Below, piece after piece: positions 7,927 to 15,870 of a stretch of 64,000 nt of DNA. Numbering within the stretch: the stretch's first letter is position 1; the number at the start of each line of letters is the position of its first letter. The notes beneath the pieces are model-generated. The model had not been told where the DNA came from. It did not search any database and saw only the letters and a list, made by a program, of their open reading frames with translations. The translations under genes were made by a program, and so were the position numbers. Source of the stretch: Bacteroidales bacterium UBA4360 (GTDB lineage: Bacteria; Bacteroidota; Bacteroidia; Bacteroidales; UBA932); assembly GCA_002393945.1 (NCBI GenBank), contig DGSO01000031.1, positions 56,691 to 120,690 of the forward strand. The letters run 5' to 3'.

Positions 7927-9206
7927 AGTTCCGTGCTTTGCTCAAACATGTCACGCCTTGGCAGAAGATGAGAGAATCGGCCGCGGAGTTTCTTGCAGAG
8001 GTATGCGGTGTTCTTGGAGAATCGGGAACCCCTCCAGGCCGATGTGTTGGAGATCAGCACCCAGCATTCGCCGTCTGGATAGACCTTCACCAGGGCCGAT
8101 GTTCCGGAGAAAGACCCCGTCCTTGTCCATTCCCCGTCCGGCTTGGTATCCACCCAGCCAAGGGAGAAGGTGTTCTCATCGTACCAGGTGGTCATCTGCC
8201 GCACGGAATCTTCCGTCAGAATGTCCTTCATGGGGCCGCGGCCGTCTATGCAGGAAACCAGGCGTGCCATCTCTACGGCCGAACCTATCCACGCTCCGGC
8301 GCCCTTGAGGGAGGTGATGTCATTTCCTCCGTAGCACTTCTCTACGGCCGCAAGCTTGCCGTCATAGGAAGGCACAAGCTCGCTGTCCGGCTGCATGAAA
8401 TACATCGATTCGCCGGGCTGCCTGTCCTTCAGGTAGTTGCCTGCAATACTGAATCCCGTGCATCCCGCCGGCTTGAACACATGCTCCTGCATGTACTCTT
8501 CATAGGGCATCCCGCTCACTTCCTCTATAATCAGTGACAGAAGGAGATAACCGAAGTTGGAATAGTCCTGCCATGTGCCCGGTTCAAAGCCGAGCCTCCT
8601 GGCAAGCTGTTTCTGTACAAGCGTTTCTGCGTCAGGCGCTTCCGATAGGCCGTGATTTCTCATGAACGTGAGGGTGGAGAACATTACATCGCCCCCGCGG
8701 GTGGTAAAACCGCCCTGGTGACGGAGCAGATGCTCCACTGTCATGGAGTAATAATTGCTGTCCTTGATGTAGGGGTCGAAGCGCTTCAGTACGCCGAAGG
8801 GCCCGAAGACAGGGGTGTCCATGAACACCTTGCCCTCTTCCTGGAGTTTCATTATTCCCACGGCCGTAAGAAGCTTTGAAACCGATGCCAGCCGCATGGT
8901 GGTGCCGGGAGTCATAGGCGTGGAAGCATCGGCCTTGCCGTAGCCCTTTGCATAGACCAGGGAGTCGTTCCTCACAACGGCGAGCGCCATGCCTTTCAGC
9001 GCCCAGTAGTTCATGAAGGAATCCACGGAGTGGTCCATGGCCTTGAGTTCGGGGATGTCGGAAAGGTCGTTTGTGATTGCCTCGTTGAGGTTCTCCAGAT
9101 ATGTGGGAGCAGGAGTTTCCGGCTCTGAAGACGCGCCCTTGAGTATGAAAGGCAGAGCCACTGCGCAGGCGGCGGCTATCCCTGTTATGATGGGCGCTAT
9201 CCTCAC
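7923..9206 (-). CDS. Class C beta-lactamase-fold serine hydrolase
   Basis: A 427-residue protein with an N-terminal hydrophobic signal/anchor (about residues 5-23). The beta-lactamase/DD-peptidase motifs are present: S108-V-S-K111 (nucleophile and base), Y-S-N in 'QDYSNFGYLLLSLIIEEVSG' (about residue 215), and 'RTGSFSGTS' in place of the K/H-T-G strand. The family covers AmpC-type lactamases, esterases and D-aminopeptidases. The genomic setting beside a membrane acyltransferase-like protein does not indicate antibiotic resistance, and I make no such claim. It overlaps both neighbours by 4 bases. Confidence 0.92.
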   Translation of the reverse strand: MRIAPIITGIAAACAVALPFILKGASSEPETPAPTYLENLNEAITNDLSDIPELKAMDHSVDSFMNYWALKGMALAVVRNDSLVYAKGYGKADASTPMTPGTTMRLASVSKLLTAVGIMKLQEEGKVFMDTPVFGPFGVLKRFDPYIKDSNYYSMTVEHLLRHQGGFTTRGGDVMFSTLTFMRNHGLSEAPDAETLVQKQLARRLGFEPGTWQDYSNFGYLLLSLIIEEVSGMPYEEYMQEHVFKPAGCTGFSIAGNYLKDRQPGESMYFMQPDSELVPSYDGKLAAVEKCYGGNDITSLKGAGAWIGSAVEMARLVSCIDGRGPMKDILTEDSVRQMTTWYDENTFSLGWVDTKPDGEWTRTGSFSGTSALVKVYPDGECWVLISNTSAWRGSRFSKNTAYLCKKLRGRFSHLLPRRDMFEQSTEL

Positions 9207-9808
9207 TTTATCTTACCGCAGCGTCGGCCGAAGTCTATGATGAAATCGGCAGTTCCGTCTATTCCAAGGATGGAACTGTCTATGCAGAGGTCGTAATTGT
9301 CGGCCTTGCCCCAGGCTCCGAAGGTGTAGTAGTTGTAGTACGTTTCGCGGGTGCGGTCCTTGCGGCGCATCAGGTTTTCGGCCTCGTCGGCACTGAGTCC
9401 TTCGTTCTCCATGAGCCTTTTGATGCGGAATTCCATGGGGGCGCAGACGAAGACGTCAAGGCAGTCCATGTCCCGGAGGATGTAATCGGCACAGCGGCCG
9501 ATGAAGATGGCATCGCCCTCGCCGGCGATGGAACGGATTACCTCGCTCTGGATCTTGAAGAGGACATTGTCGTTCACGTATCCGCTGTCCAGGTATCCCA
9601 GCCTCCCGGAAGAGAAGAAACTGGAAACGGAGAAAAGGCTGCGCTTCTCCTCGCCGGCAAAGATGCTTTTGGAGAAGCCTTTTTCCTCTGCGGCTTTGGA
9701 AATCAGTTCGTTGTCATAGAAAGGAATGCCCAGTTTTTTGCCGATAGCCTGCCCCACATAGCCTCCTCCGCTTCCGAAGCTGCGGCCGATGTTGATGATA
9801 GTGTTCAT
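9203..9808 (-). CDS. Cytidylate kinase-like family protein
   Basis: This 201-residue protein belongs to the cytidylate-kinase-like family (PF13189 type). The N-terminal loop 'GRSFGSGGGYVGQAIGKKLG' has the position of a Walker A motif but lacks the usual G-K-S/T, as is normal for this family. 'PFYDNELI' follows, and a lid region contains R-R-K-D-R-T-R-E and 'YYNYYTFGAWGKADNYDLCI', the family's most characteristic stretch. The real phosphoryl acceptor is not known. Overlaps of 4 bases link it to the MATE gene upstream and the serine hydrolase downstream; pairing with a MATE exporter recurs in Bacteroidales. Confidence 0.88.
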   Translation of the reverse strand: MNTIINIGRSFGSGGGYVGQAIGKKLGIPFYDNELISKAAEEKGFSKSIFAGEEKRSLFSVSSFFSSGRLGYLDSGYVNDNVLFKIQSEVIRSIAGEGDAIFIGRCADYILRDMDCLDVFVCAPMEFRIKRLMENEGLSADEAENLMRRKDRTRETYYNYYTFGAWGKADNYDLCIDSSILGIDGTADFIIDFGRRCGKIK

Positions 9809-11208
9809 TTTATCTGTCCTCCTAAGATGGACGGATCGTCTCCGTCCTTAAGTTTGGAAAGCTTTACGATAAGGCTCCACCCCATGATGGCCGTGATTAC
9901 GGACGCGATGGTGTCGGAGATGGGGAAACTGTACCATACACCGGCCTCGGACTGAAGGATGTCCGGAAGGATATAGATGCACGGCAGCAGGAAGAGAAGC
10001 TGTCTGGAAAGAGAGAGGAAGATACTCTTTCTCACCATTCCAAGGCATTGGAAGAGGTTGGTCGTAACCATCTGGAAACCTATGATGGGGAATGCCAGAT
10101 TCATCATCCTGAGGCCCTTCGCGGCCATGTCCTCCAGTGCGGGATCGTTGGTGAAAACGCTCACGACCGGCTTGGAAAGGAATTCGGACACGAGGAAGCC
10201 GGCAATGACGACGATGGTTGCCCACATGGCGGTTTTGAGATATACCTCCTTGACGCGCCCGTACTGCCTGGCGCCGAAGTTATAGCCCGCGATGGGCTGC
10301 ATTCCCTGGTTGAATCCCATTATGACCATCACGAAGAGGAAGGAAATCCTGTTCACGATGCCGTATGCACCCAGGGCGAGGTCTCCTCCCCATTTGACGA
10401 GCTGCTGGTTGATGAACATGACCACAACGCAGCTTGCTATATTCATGAGGAACGGTCCCATGCCTATCGCAAGGGAGTCCTTTGCAATCTTCCAGTCTAC
10501 ACGGAAAATCTTCCTGGAACGGGGCAGGTGCAGGAACTTCTTCTGGTCCAGGAAATACCACAGGGTATATCCAAGGGCCATGCACTGGCAGAGTACTGTG
10601 GCAAGTGCGGCTCCTCGTATGCCAAGGCCGAAGGCGAAGATGAACAGCGGGTCCAGGATGGCATTGGAAGTGACCGTGAAAAGGGTCAGCCCCATCGCCA
10701 GCTTCGGATTGCCTGACGACCTTATTATTGAGTTGAGGCCGAAATACAGGTGCGTCACCGCGTTGCCGATGGCTATGTAGAACATGTAGTCCCTGGCGTA
10801 GGGCAGCGAGGTCTCAGTGGCTCCGAAAAACATCAGGATGGGGTCCATCCAGATGAGCATCACTGCTGTGAACAGGACGCCCGTGATGATGTTCAGGGTT
10901 ACGTCGTTGCACAGGACCTTGTTTGCCGCAGCGTAGTTTTTCTGCCCCAGAAGCAGGGATATCATCGTTGCCGCACCGACGCCCACCAGGGTGCCGAATG
11001 CGGTTGAAATGTTCATGAGGGGGAACGTCACGGCAAGACCGGCCATGGACAGAGAGCCTACCATCGGTATATGGCCGATGTAGATGCTGTCCACCATGTT
11101 GTACAGGGAAGATGCAGTCATGGCGATGATGCCCGGAACTGCATATTGCCTGAGGAGTGCTCCTACCGGTTTGGTTCCAAGTTCAGTGGGAATTGCTGTT
11201 CCTGCCAT
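9805..11208 (-). CDS. MATE-family multidrug/toxin exporter
   Basis: This 467-residue polytopic protein has twelve predicted hydrophobic segments in two homologous halves, as expected for MATE transporters (usual length 440-480). 'YAVPGIIAMTASSLYNMVDSI' at the N-terminus is the characteristic first helix. 'GFNQGMQPIAGYNFGARQY' near residue 290 is the conserved start of the second half. MATE proteins export cationic compounds using a sodium or proton gradient; the substrate is not predictable. Its first base overlaps the last base of the upstream FKBP-like gene. Confidence 0.95.
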   Translation of the reverse strand: MAGTAIPTELGTKPVGALLRQYAVPGIIAMTASSLYNMVDSIYIGHIPMVGSLSMAGLAVTFPLMNISTAFGTLVGVGAATMISLLLGQKNYAAANKVLCNDVTLNIITGVLFTAVMLIWMDPILMFFGATETSLPYARDYMFYIAIGNAVTHLYFGLNSIIRSSGNPKLAMGLTLFTVTSNAILDPLFIFAFGLGIRGAALATVLCQCMALGYTLWYFLDQKKFLHLPRSRKIFRVDWKIAKDSLAIGMGPFLMNIASCVVVMFINQQLVKWGGDLALGAYGIVNRISFLFVMVIMGFNQGMQPIAGYNFGARQYGRVKEVYLKTAMWATIVVIAGFLVSEFLSKPVVSVFTNDPALEDMAAKGLRMMNLAFPIIGFQMVTTNLFQCLGMVRKSIFLSLSRQLLFLLPCIYILPDILQSEAGVWYSFPISDTIASVITAIMGWSLIVKLSKLKDGDDPSILGGQIK

Positions 11209-12248
11209 TACTTCTCCTCCGCCTCCAGAAGTTCAAGTTCAAACACCAGAGGGCAGTAGGCGGGGATATAAGAGCCCTTGCCGCTTGAAGCGTAACCGTG
11301 ATCCGATGTGAATGCTACGACCGCTTTCTGTCCGGCATACTTCATCCTCCACACGCCGGCCTTGAAACCGTCTATCATCGAGGTGGTTCCGCCGATGGAC
11401 ATATCGGCCCAGTTGGTCGTGAAGTTGACGCTCATAGGGGAATAGGAGCTCGAGGCCGAGTCTATTCCGGCATCTATCGCGGTCTTTTTGTCTGTTGAGT
11501 CGAATATCTGTCCGTCAAGCCTGAGGCCGGTGTAGTTGAGCCTCATGGAAGCGGTTTCTTCGCGCTCGGCGGCGTCCGCGGGGGTGTAGGTGCTGACGAA
11601 CCAGAAACTGCCGTTGTCGGTGGCGTCTTCGCTGATGGCCTCACTTGCAGCACCGGGATAGAACGCGTTCATGAAATCTGCGATTCTTGCCGACTGGTGG
11701 CGTATGACGTCAGATGTCTGGTCTACGAGAGTTACGGTATAATCAAGGTGCGTGGAACTGGTGCAGGCGTCCAGATAGGACTGCTGCGTGGAGTAGCGCG
11801 ACGTTGTGAGCAGCCATGAAGGAACGATCGCCCTGCGGGTGCCGCCGAGTTTCATTCCGTTCATAAGCGCTTCTACGCCTGCGTAGTTGACACCTTCTCC
11901 GGTAGCTGCATACTTGGGACCGTACCATGCTCCTTCAACGTAGGTTCCCAGCTGTTTTGCAAGGTCTTCATCGTCAGTAGAGGAGATGGTGCCGCCCAGG
12001 GTGCGTATCGTGAACAGGGCATAGACCCATGTAGAGTCATTGTCCCTGACATCGCCCGTGCCGGGAGTGTCTTCGATGATGTACATGCCCAGGTCCGTGG
12101 GCTTGACGTCTTTTCCGTTCTGTTTGTTCCAGTTGTCCATCCAGAGGCCGAGGTATTCCTTTGCGGCTTCTCCGGTAGAGACGGTGTTGTTTTCAATGCA
12201 GCCTGCAAGAGCCATGCAGGCGAGGATAGGTATGATATACTTTTTCAT
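11208..12248 (-). CDS. Lipoprotein with two FKBP-like (peptidyl-prolyl isomerase) domains
   Basis: A 346-residue protein with a lipobox L-A-G-C at about residues 13-16. Two FKBP-type halves can be seen. One covers about residues 60-195, where 'VEALMNGMKLGGTRRAIVPS' matches the FKBP 'W..GL..M..G.K....P' segment. The second covers about 230-342, where 'GLRLDGQIFDST' and 'GFKAGVWRMKYAGQKAVVAF' are followed by 'SYIPAYCPLVFELELLE', the closing FKBP strand. Likely a periplasmic folding helper; whether both active sites are intact cannot be judged by eye. It sits 2 bases after a smaller FKBP-like gene, giving three such domains in a row. Confidence 0.82.
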   Translation of the reverse strand: MKKYIIPILACMALAGCIENNTVSTGEAAKEYLGLWMDNWNKQNGKDVKPTDLGMYIIEDTPGTGDVRDNDSTWVYALFTIRTLGGTISSTDDEDLAKQLGTYVEGAWYGPKYAATGEGVNYAGVEALMNGMKLGGTRRAIVPSWLLTTSRYSTQQSYLDACTSSTHLDYTVTLVDQTSDVIRHQSARIADFMNAFYPGAASEAISEDATDNGSFWFVSTYTPADAAEREETASMRLNYTGLRLDGQIFDSTDKKTAIDAGIDSASSSYSPMSVNFTTNWADMSIGGTTSMIDGFKAGVWRMKYAGQKAVVAFTSDHGYASSGKGSYIPAYCPLVFELELLEAEEK

Positions 12249-12250
12249 TA

Positions 12251-12790
12251 TTATTCGATCGATTCAATCCATACGTGATAGGCAAGGGCACTTCTTGCAG
12301 GAATCATGCCTTGCTCCTTGGATCCGTAACCATATTTTCCGGTGAAGAGGATGAAAGCTTCGTCTTCCGGCTGCACTCCGTAGAGGCCCATCTTGAGGCC
12401 TTCGAGCAGGTCGTCCTGCATGTCAAGGGTTACAGGTCCGAACTGGGTTTTGTCCGTAAGGTCCCATGATGCAGCCGTTGCAATCTCTTCGCTGTTGGTG
12501 GCGACGAGGTTGGATGCAGACAGGCTGGAGCCCGACAGGATATACATTGCATAATAGAGCGTGACCTTCCCGTTCCAGCCAAGAGAGTCGCGTGCGGGGT
12601 CCAGCGTGTCGTGGAGCGTCACCCTGTAGGCACCGCCTGTGCGCGTCAGGGTTGCGGTCTCGTCGGCTTTCATCTGGGCGGTGACGAAACTTTCGATGGT
12701 GGTGGTCTGCTTGTCGTATGTGGTCTGCAGCGCCTGCTGGGTGCAGGCGGCAAAAACGAGTGCGAGTGATATCAGGACGGCTTTTTTCAT
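12251..12790 (-). CDS. FKBP-like lipoprotein
   Basis: This 179-residue protein has a lipoprotein signal 'MKKAVLISLALVFAAC'. I chose the start at 12790 because the much longer open frame upstream is Arg/Pro-rich and is only the shadow of the DHH gene. The C-terminal half has the FKBP pattern: 'LLEGLKMGLYGVQPEDEAFI', then K-Y-G-Y-G-S and 'MIPARSALAYHVWI'. A periplasmic peptidyl-prolyl isomerase-like function is likely but some active-site aromatics look altered. The ATG lies inside the end of the DHH phosphoesterase gene (4-base overlap). Confidence 0.82.
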   Translation of the reverse strand: MKKAVLISLALVFAACTQQALQTTYDKQTTTIESFVTAQMKADETATLTRTGGAYRVTLHDTLDPARDSLGWNGKVTLYYAMYILSGSSLSASNLVATNSEEIATAASWDLTDKTQFGPVTLDMQDDLLEGLKMGLYGVQPEDEAFILFTGKYGYGSKEQGMIPARSALAYHVWIESIE

Positions 12791-13818
12791 AGGGCAAAAA
12801 AGGTCTTGACGGAGTTTTCGATGTAGGTTGGTACATCGGCAGGGGAGGGGACGTCCTCTCCGATGAGGATTTTGCCTCCGGCTGCATTTTCGTGGCCGCC
12901 GCCGCGGAAGAACTGAACTGCGAGGTTCTGGGCCGATGTGCCCTTCTTCGACCGGACCGAAACTCGGAACAGGCCGTCCTTTTCGGTTGCCAGGATGCTC
13001 ATCCTCACGGTGCCGATGGAGAGGGGGACGTTGACAAGTCCTTCCGTCTCTCCTTCGCGGTAGCCGAATTTCTCCTGTATTTCCTTTGTGAGGACCATGT
13101 ATGCAACGCCCTCCGGGAGGATTTTCATCTCGCTGCACTGCATGTAGCCCATGAGGCGGATGCGGTTTTCCCTGTAGCAGTTGTATATGAGGTTGAGGAT
13201 TTTGTCCCGGTCGGTTCCGTCGGCAATGAGTTCTGATGCCATCTTCATGGTGGACGGGAAGACGGAGTTCGCGAAATTGTTCGTGTCGGTGGTCATCCCC
13301 GTCAGGATGGCCTCGCGGGCCTTTTCCGGCAGGTTCCTTCCGAAGATTCCGGTGAGTATCCAGTACAGGAGCTCAGAGGCCGATGATATGTCCGGCGTGG
13401 AGAAGACCAGGTCGAATTCGTCCTCCTGCGGGTCCAGGTGGTGGTCGATGAGGATTTTCCTTGCCGATGCCTTCCTGCACGGGTCTCCAAGCTGTTCCGT
13501 CCTTGAAAAGCTGCGGCAGTCCAGAAGGATGACGGTGTCGCTCCCTTCTATGGCCGACAAGGCCTCTGCTGGGGATTTGTCGGCAAAGATGCAGGGGATG
13601 CCGGCGTCGGGGATGAAGAGGAGATTGTCGGCAGGGGTATCCGGATAAATTACATAAGGAGCTTTGCCCAGAAGGTCCCTCAGGCATACGCAGAGTGCGG
13701 TGGTTGAACCGATTGCGTCGCCGTCCGGATGCGTGTGTCCCAGGACGGCAACCTTTGATGCGCTATCCAGCATTCCTTTGAACTGTGCGAGTTTACTGTC
13801 TGTGATGCAGGGGACCAT
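12787..13818 (-). CDS. DHH/DHHA1 phosphoesterase, NrnA-type (oligoribonuclease / pAp phosphatase)
   Basis: This 343-residue protein matches the NrnA family in length. Motifs in order: 'LGHTHPDGDAIGSTTAL' (motif I; D-x-D metal ligands), 'VILLDCRSF' (motif II), 'ILIDHHLDPQ' (the D-H-H motif) and, in the C-terminal DHHA1 domain, 'FRGGGHENAAGG', which binds the substrate phosphate. NrnA-type enzymes degrade very short RNAs and dephosphorylate 3'-phosphoadenosine 5'-phosphate in the cytoplasm. It is the first gene of the overlapping run to 5322 and faces the divergent gene at 13920 across a 101-base promoter region. Confidence 0.93.
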   Translation of the reverse strand: MVPCITDSKLAQFKGMLDSASKVAVLGHTHPDGDAIGSTTALCVCLRDLLGKAPYVIYPDTPADNLLFIPDAGIPCIFADKSPAEALSAIEGSDTVILLDCRSFSRTEQLGDPCRKASARKILIDHHLDPQEDEFDLVFSTPDISSASELLYWILTGIFGRNLPEKAREAILTGMTTDTNNFANSVFPSTMKMASELIADGTDRDKILNLIYNCYRENRIRLMGYMQCSEMKILPEGVAYMVLTKEIQEKFGYREGETEGLVNVPLSIGTVRMSILATEKDGLFRVSVRSKKGTSAQNLAVQFFRGGGHENAAGGKILIGEDVPSPADVPTYIENSVKTFFAL

Positions 13819-13838
13819 ATTCCTCTTTTTTCCAGTCG

Positions 13839-13846
13839 CAAATTTA
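13839..13846 (-). promoter_or_regulatory. Candidate -7 element for the DHH phosphoesterase operon
   Basis: CAAATTTA on the plus strand reads TAAATTTG on the minus strand, an exact TAnnTTTG match 20 bases upstream of the start codon. I see no convincing -33 element, so this is a moderate call. Confidence 0.45.
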
Positions 13847-13856
13847 CAAAAAGATA

Positions 13857-13887
13857 TTGCTTTTGAGAAATCATTTTTTTAACTTTG
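13857..13887 (+). promoter_or_regulatory. Bacteroidota-type promoter for the 13920-18586 operon
   Basis: TAACTTTG at 13880-13887 is an exact -7 match, and ATTGCTTTTG around 13856-13865 supplies a -33-like element. It lies 32 bases before the ATG at 13920. Confidence 0.65.
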
Positions 13888-13919
13888 TCGGAAGTTTTGA
13901 AATATAATACACTAAAATA

Positions 13920-14621
13920 ATGAACAAAACAGTTAAAATCCTTTTAGAGGTAGTACTTGGCCTTATCATCGTAGGCGGGGCATGGCTCTTCATCTCCAGC
14001 ATCCAGAAGCCTGTGCGCTTCAATGACGAAGTGGCATCCCGTTCAAAGGTCGGAATCCAGCGTCTCAAGGATATCCGTACTCTCCAGGAAGCATTCAAGA
14101 GCGTTAACGGCCGTTTCAGCCCCACTGTAGACTCCCTCAAGCTTTTCTACGAGCAGGGCCAGATGGACATCGTCATGCAGATTGGTTCCAACGATGACTC
14201 CCTCGCCGTTGTCAACACAGAGGCCATCAAGAAGGCCAACAGGCGTCTTAAGGGAGACCAGCTCACCGCGAAGCTCCAGGAAGCATACGAAAAAGGCATG
14301 AAGGTGGTATTCTCCACCGTTACCAAGATCCCCGTAAAGGATACTTTGTTCACCAGAAGGGCAGACTTCTGCATTGATTCCCTCAAGTACATTCCCTTCT
14401 CCGGCGGAATGGAGGTGGAGATGGAATCCACCATCAAGAAGGTATCCGGCGTCCAGGTTCCCCTGTTCGAAGCCCGCATGCCTTACAAGGCTCTCCTCAA
14501 GGGCATGGACAACCAGCTCCGCATCAACCTCGATGCAGACCGCAAGGCCCAGAACAAGTACGAAGGCCTTCAGGTTGGCAGCATTACCGCACCTAACAAC
14601 AACGCAGGTAACTGGGAATAG
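13920..14621 (+). CDS. Conserved membrane-anchored protein of unknown function
   Basis: This 233-residue protein has one N-terminal transmembrane helix (about residues 6-27, 'ILLEVVLGLIIVGGAWLFIS') followed by a soluble domain. The first part of that domain is helical and charged ('SRSKVGIQRLKDIRTLQEAF', then 'VNGRFSPTVDSLKLF', similar in look to a pilin-like or type-II-secretion pseudopilin N-terminus). The second part is beta-rich. I do not recognise a named family. It opens an operon with DUF3822, rsmD, cstA and a CoA-transferase, and the next gene starts 5 bases after its stop. Confidence 0.8.
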   Translation: MNKTVKILLEVVLGLIIVGGAWLFISSIQKPVRFNDEVASRSKVGIQRLKDIRTLQEAFKSVNGRFSPTVDSLKLFYEQGQMDIVMQIGSNDDSLAVVNTEAIKKANRRLKGDQLTAKLQEAYEKGMKVVFSTVTKIPVKDTLFTRRADFCIDSLKYIPFSGGMEVEMESTIKKVSGVQVPLFEARMPYKALLKGMDNQLRINLDADRKAQNKYEGLQVGSITAPNNNAGNWE

Positions 14622-14626
14622 TACCT

Positions 14627-15310
14627 ATGTCTGCTTTCAATACAGACCCTTCAGGAATATCCATTCAAGTTTCCTTGAGTGGATTTTCTTTTAAATTGCT
14701 GCCGGGAGGCGAATCCTCCCAGTGGCTTGGCTCGGAGCAGCTTTTCACCATGCCGGAGCTACAGAAGAGATACTCCTCCGTGGAGATTTCCCTCCTTACT
14801 CCCAAGGTGGCCCTTGTCCCCGAATCGTTTTTTGACGCATCCACCGCATCGGACTCGCTTTCGGAAGTAATCGCCCTGGAAGAAGGAGACCATGTGGAGT
14901 GGGTCAGGATGCCAGAATTCGGCGCTGTCCTGGTGTATTCCAATACCATCGGCGAATCCCTGTCAAGGGTAATGGCCCAGACGGTTCTTCCCACGTCGGG
15001 AGAACCCGTCCGCGTACTGCCGGAAATGTATTACATCCTCAGGAGCATGTCCTCCGTGGATGAATACAACAAGATCGTGGCCTCTTTCCGTGACGGCTGG
15101 CTGCATCTTGCGGTGGCTCAGGGCAAAAGCCTCCGCCTTGCCAATGTGTTCAAGGCCCCGGACTTCACCACCGCGCAGTACTTCATATTCCTTGCGCTCA
15201 AACAGCTCCAGCTGAATCCTGAAATCTCCACCATGTGCCTCCGCACTCCCGTAGACATGGATTCCAAAATGTCCCTTTACCGTTACTTCAAAGCGGTCGT
15301 CCAGGTTTAA
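14627..15310 (+). CDS. DUF3822 family protein
   Basis: This 227-residue protein starts 'MSAFNTDPSGISIQVSLSGF' and has the usual length of the DUF3822 family, a Bacteroidota-specific group nearly always found next to rsmD. The fold is thought to be ASKHA/actin-like, with 'VYSNTIGESLSRVMAQ' near the middle and 'LFLALKQLQLNPEISTM' pattern (here F-L-A-L-K-Q-L-Q-L-N-P-E) near the C-terminus. Function unknown. The gap to rsmD is filled exactly by a dispersed-repeat copy (15312-15339). Confidence 0.85.
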   Translation: MSAFNTDPSGISIQVSLSGFSFKLLPGGESSQWLGSEQLFTMPELQKRYSSVEISLLTPKVALVPESFFDASTASDSLSEVIALEEGDHVEWVRMPEFGAVLVYSNTIGESLSRVMAQTVLPTSGEPVRVLPEMYYILRSMSSVDEYNKIVASFRDGWLHLAVAQGKSLRLANVFKAPDFTTAQYFIFLALKQLQLNPEISTMCLRTPVDMDSKMSLYRYFKAVVQV

Positions 15311-15311
15311 C

Positions 15312-15339
15312 TGTCATTCTGAGCGAAGTCGAAGAATCT
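15312..15339 (+). repeat. Dispersed repeat copy forming the leader of rsmD
   Basis: A 28-base unit beginning TGTCATTCTGAGCGAAGTC and ending GAAGAATCT. The same pattern (TGTCATT..., GAGCG..., GA(A)GA(A)ATCT) recurs at 59455-59482 and, expanded, at 60132-60166. ATTCT and AGAAT at its ends can pair as a short stem. It fills the whole space between the DUF3822 stop (15310) and the rsmD ATG (15340). Confidence 0.75.
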
Positions 15340-15870
15340 ATGCGTATCATCGGAGGGAAACTCAAAGGCAAGGTAATCATGCCGCCGGCAGGTTACAAGG
15401 CGCGTCCCACTACGGACTTCGCCAAGGAAGGCCTTTTCAATATCCTGGACAATGAATACGAGTTCCAGGACCTGAAGGTGCTCGACCTCTTCGGCGGAAC
15501 CGGTTCCATCGCTTTCGAGTTCGCCTCCAGGGGGGCTTCCAGGGTCTATTCCGTGGAGATGACACGTGAAAATGCGTCGTTCATCAAGACTGAGGCTCAA
15601 CGACTGGGGCTTTCCAATGTGACCATGGTGCGTGACAATGTGTTCGATTTTCTCCCCATCTGCAGGGAAAAGTTCGACATAATCTTTGCCGATCCGCCCT
15701 ACGCCCTGGAAGGCCTTGAGGGCATTCCGGACCTCATCTTCTCATTGGACCTCCTGCATCCCGAGTGCTACTTCATCCTCGAGCATGGAGGAGAGCATTC
15801 ATTCAAGGAACATCCTCATTTTGTAAAAGAGCGCTGCTACGGCCGCGTGCATTTCAGCTTTTTCGTATGA
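15340..15870 (+). CDS. rsmD: 16S rRNA (guanine(966)-N(2))-methyltransferase RsmD
   Basis: A 176-residue methyltransferase. I start it at ATG 15340 ('MRIIGGKLKGKVIMPP'), the usual RsmD N-terminus; the open frame further upstream lies inside DUF3822. The SAM-binding motif 'VLDLFGGTGSIAFEFASRGA' is at about residues 45-65 and the catalytic N6/N2-type motif D-P-P-Y-A at about residues 120-124. RsmD methylates G966 of 16S rRNA in the small ribosomal subunit. The stop overlaps the cstA start codon (ATGA 15867-15870). Confidence 0.95.
   Translation: MRIIGGKLKGKVIMPPAGYKARPTTDFAKEGLFNILDNEYEFQDLKVLDLFGGTGSIAFEFASRGASRVYSVEMTRENASFIKTEAQRLGLSNVTMVRDNVFDFLPICREKFDIIFADPPYALEGLEGIPDLIFSLDLLHPECYFILEHGGEHSFKEHPHFVKERCYGRVHFSFFV

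Noticed and set aside
7923..9206. Beta-lactamase-fold hydrolase and adjacent MATE exporter as an antibiotic-resistance island
   Set aside because: The hydrolase belongs to a broad esterase/peptidase family, and nothing marks mobility or resistance. The genes are embedded in a chromosomal operon.
10048..10716. 222-codon plus-strand frame opposite the MATE gene
   Set aside because: His/Glu-rich shadow of the membrane-protein gene, with no promoter or start context.
12791..13138. N-terminal extension of the small FKBP-like gene
   Set aside because: The extra 116 residues are Arg/Pro/His-rich and lie inside the DHH gene; the lipoprotein signal at 12790 is the true start.
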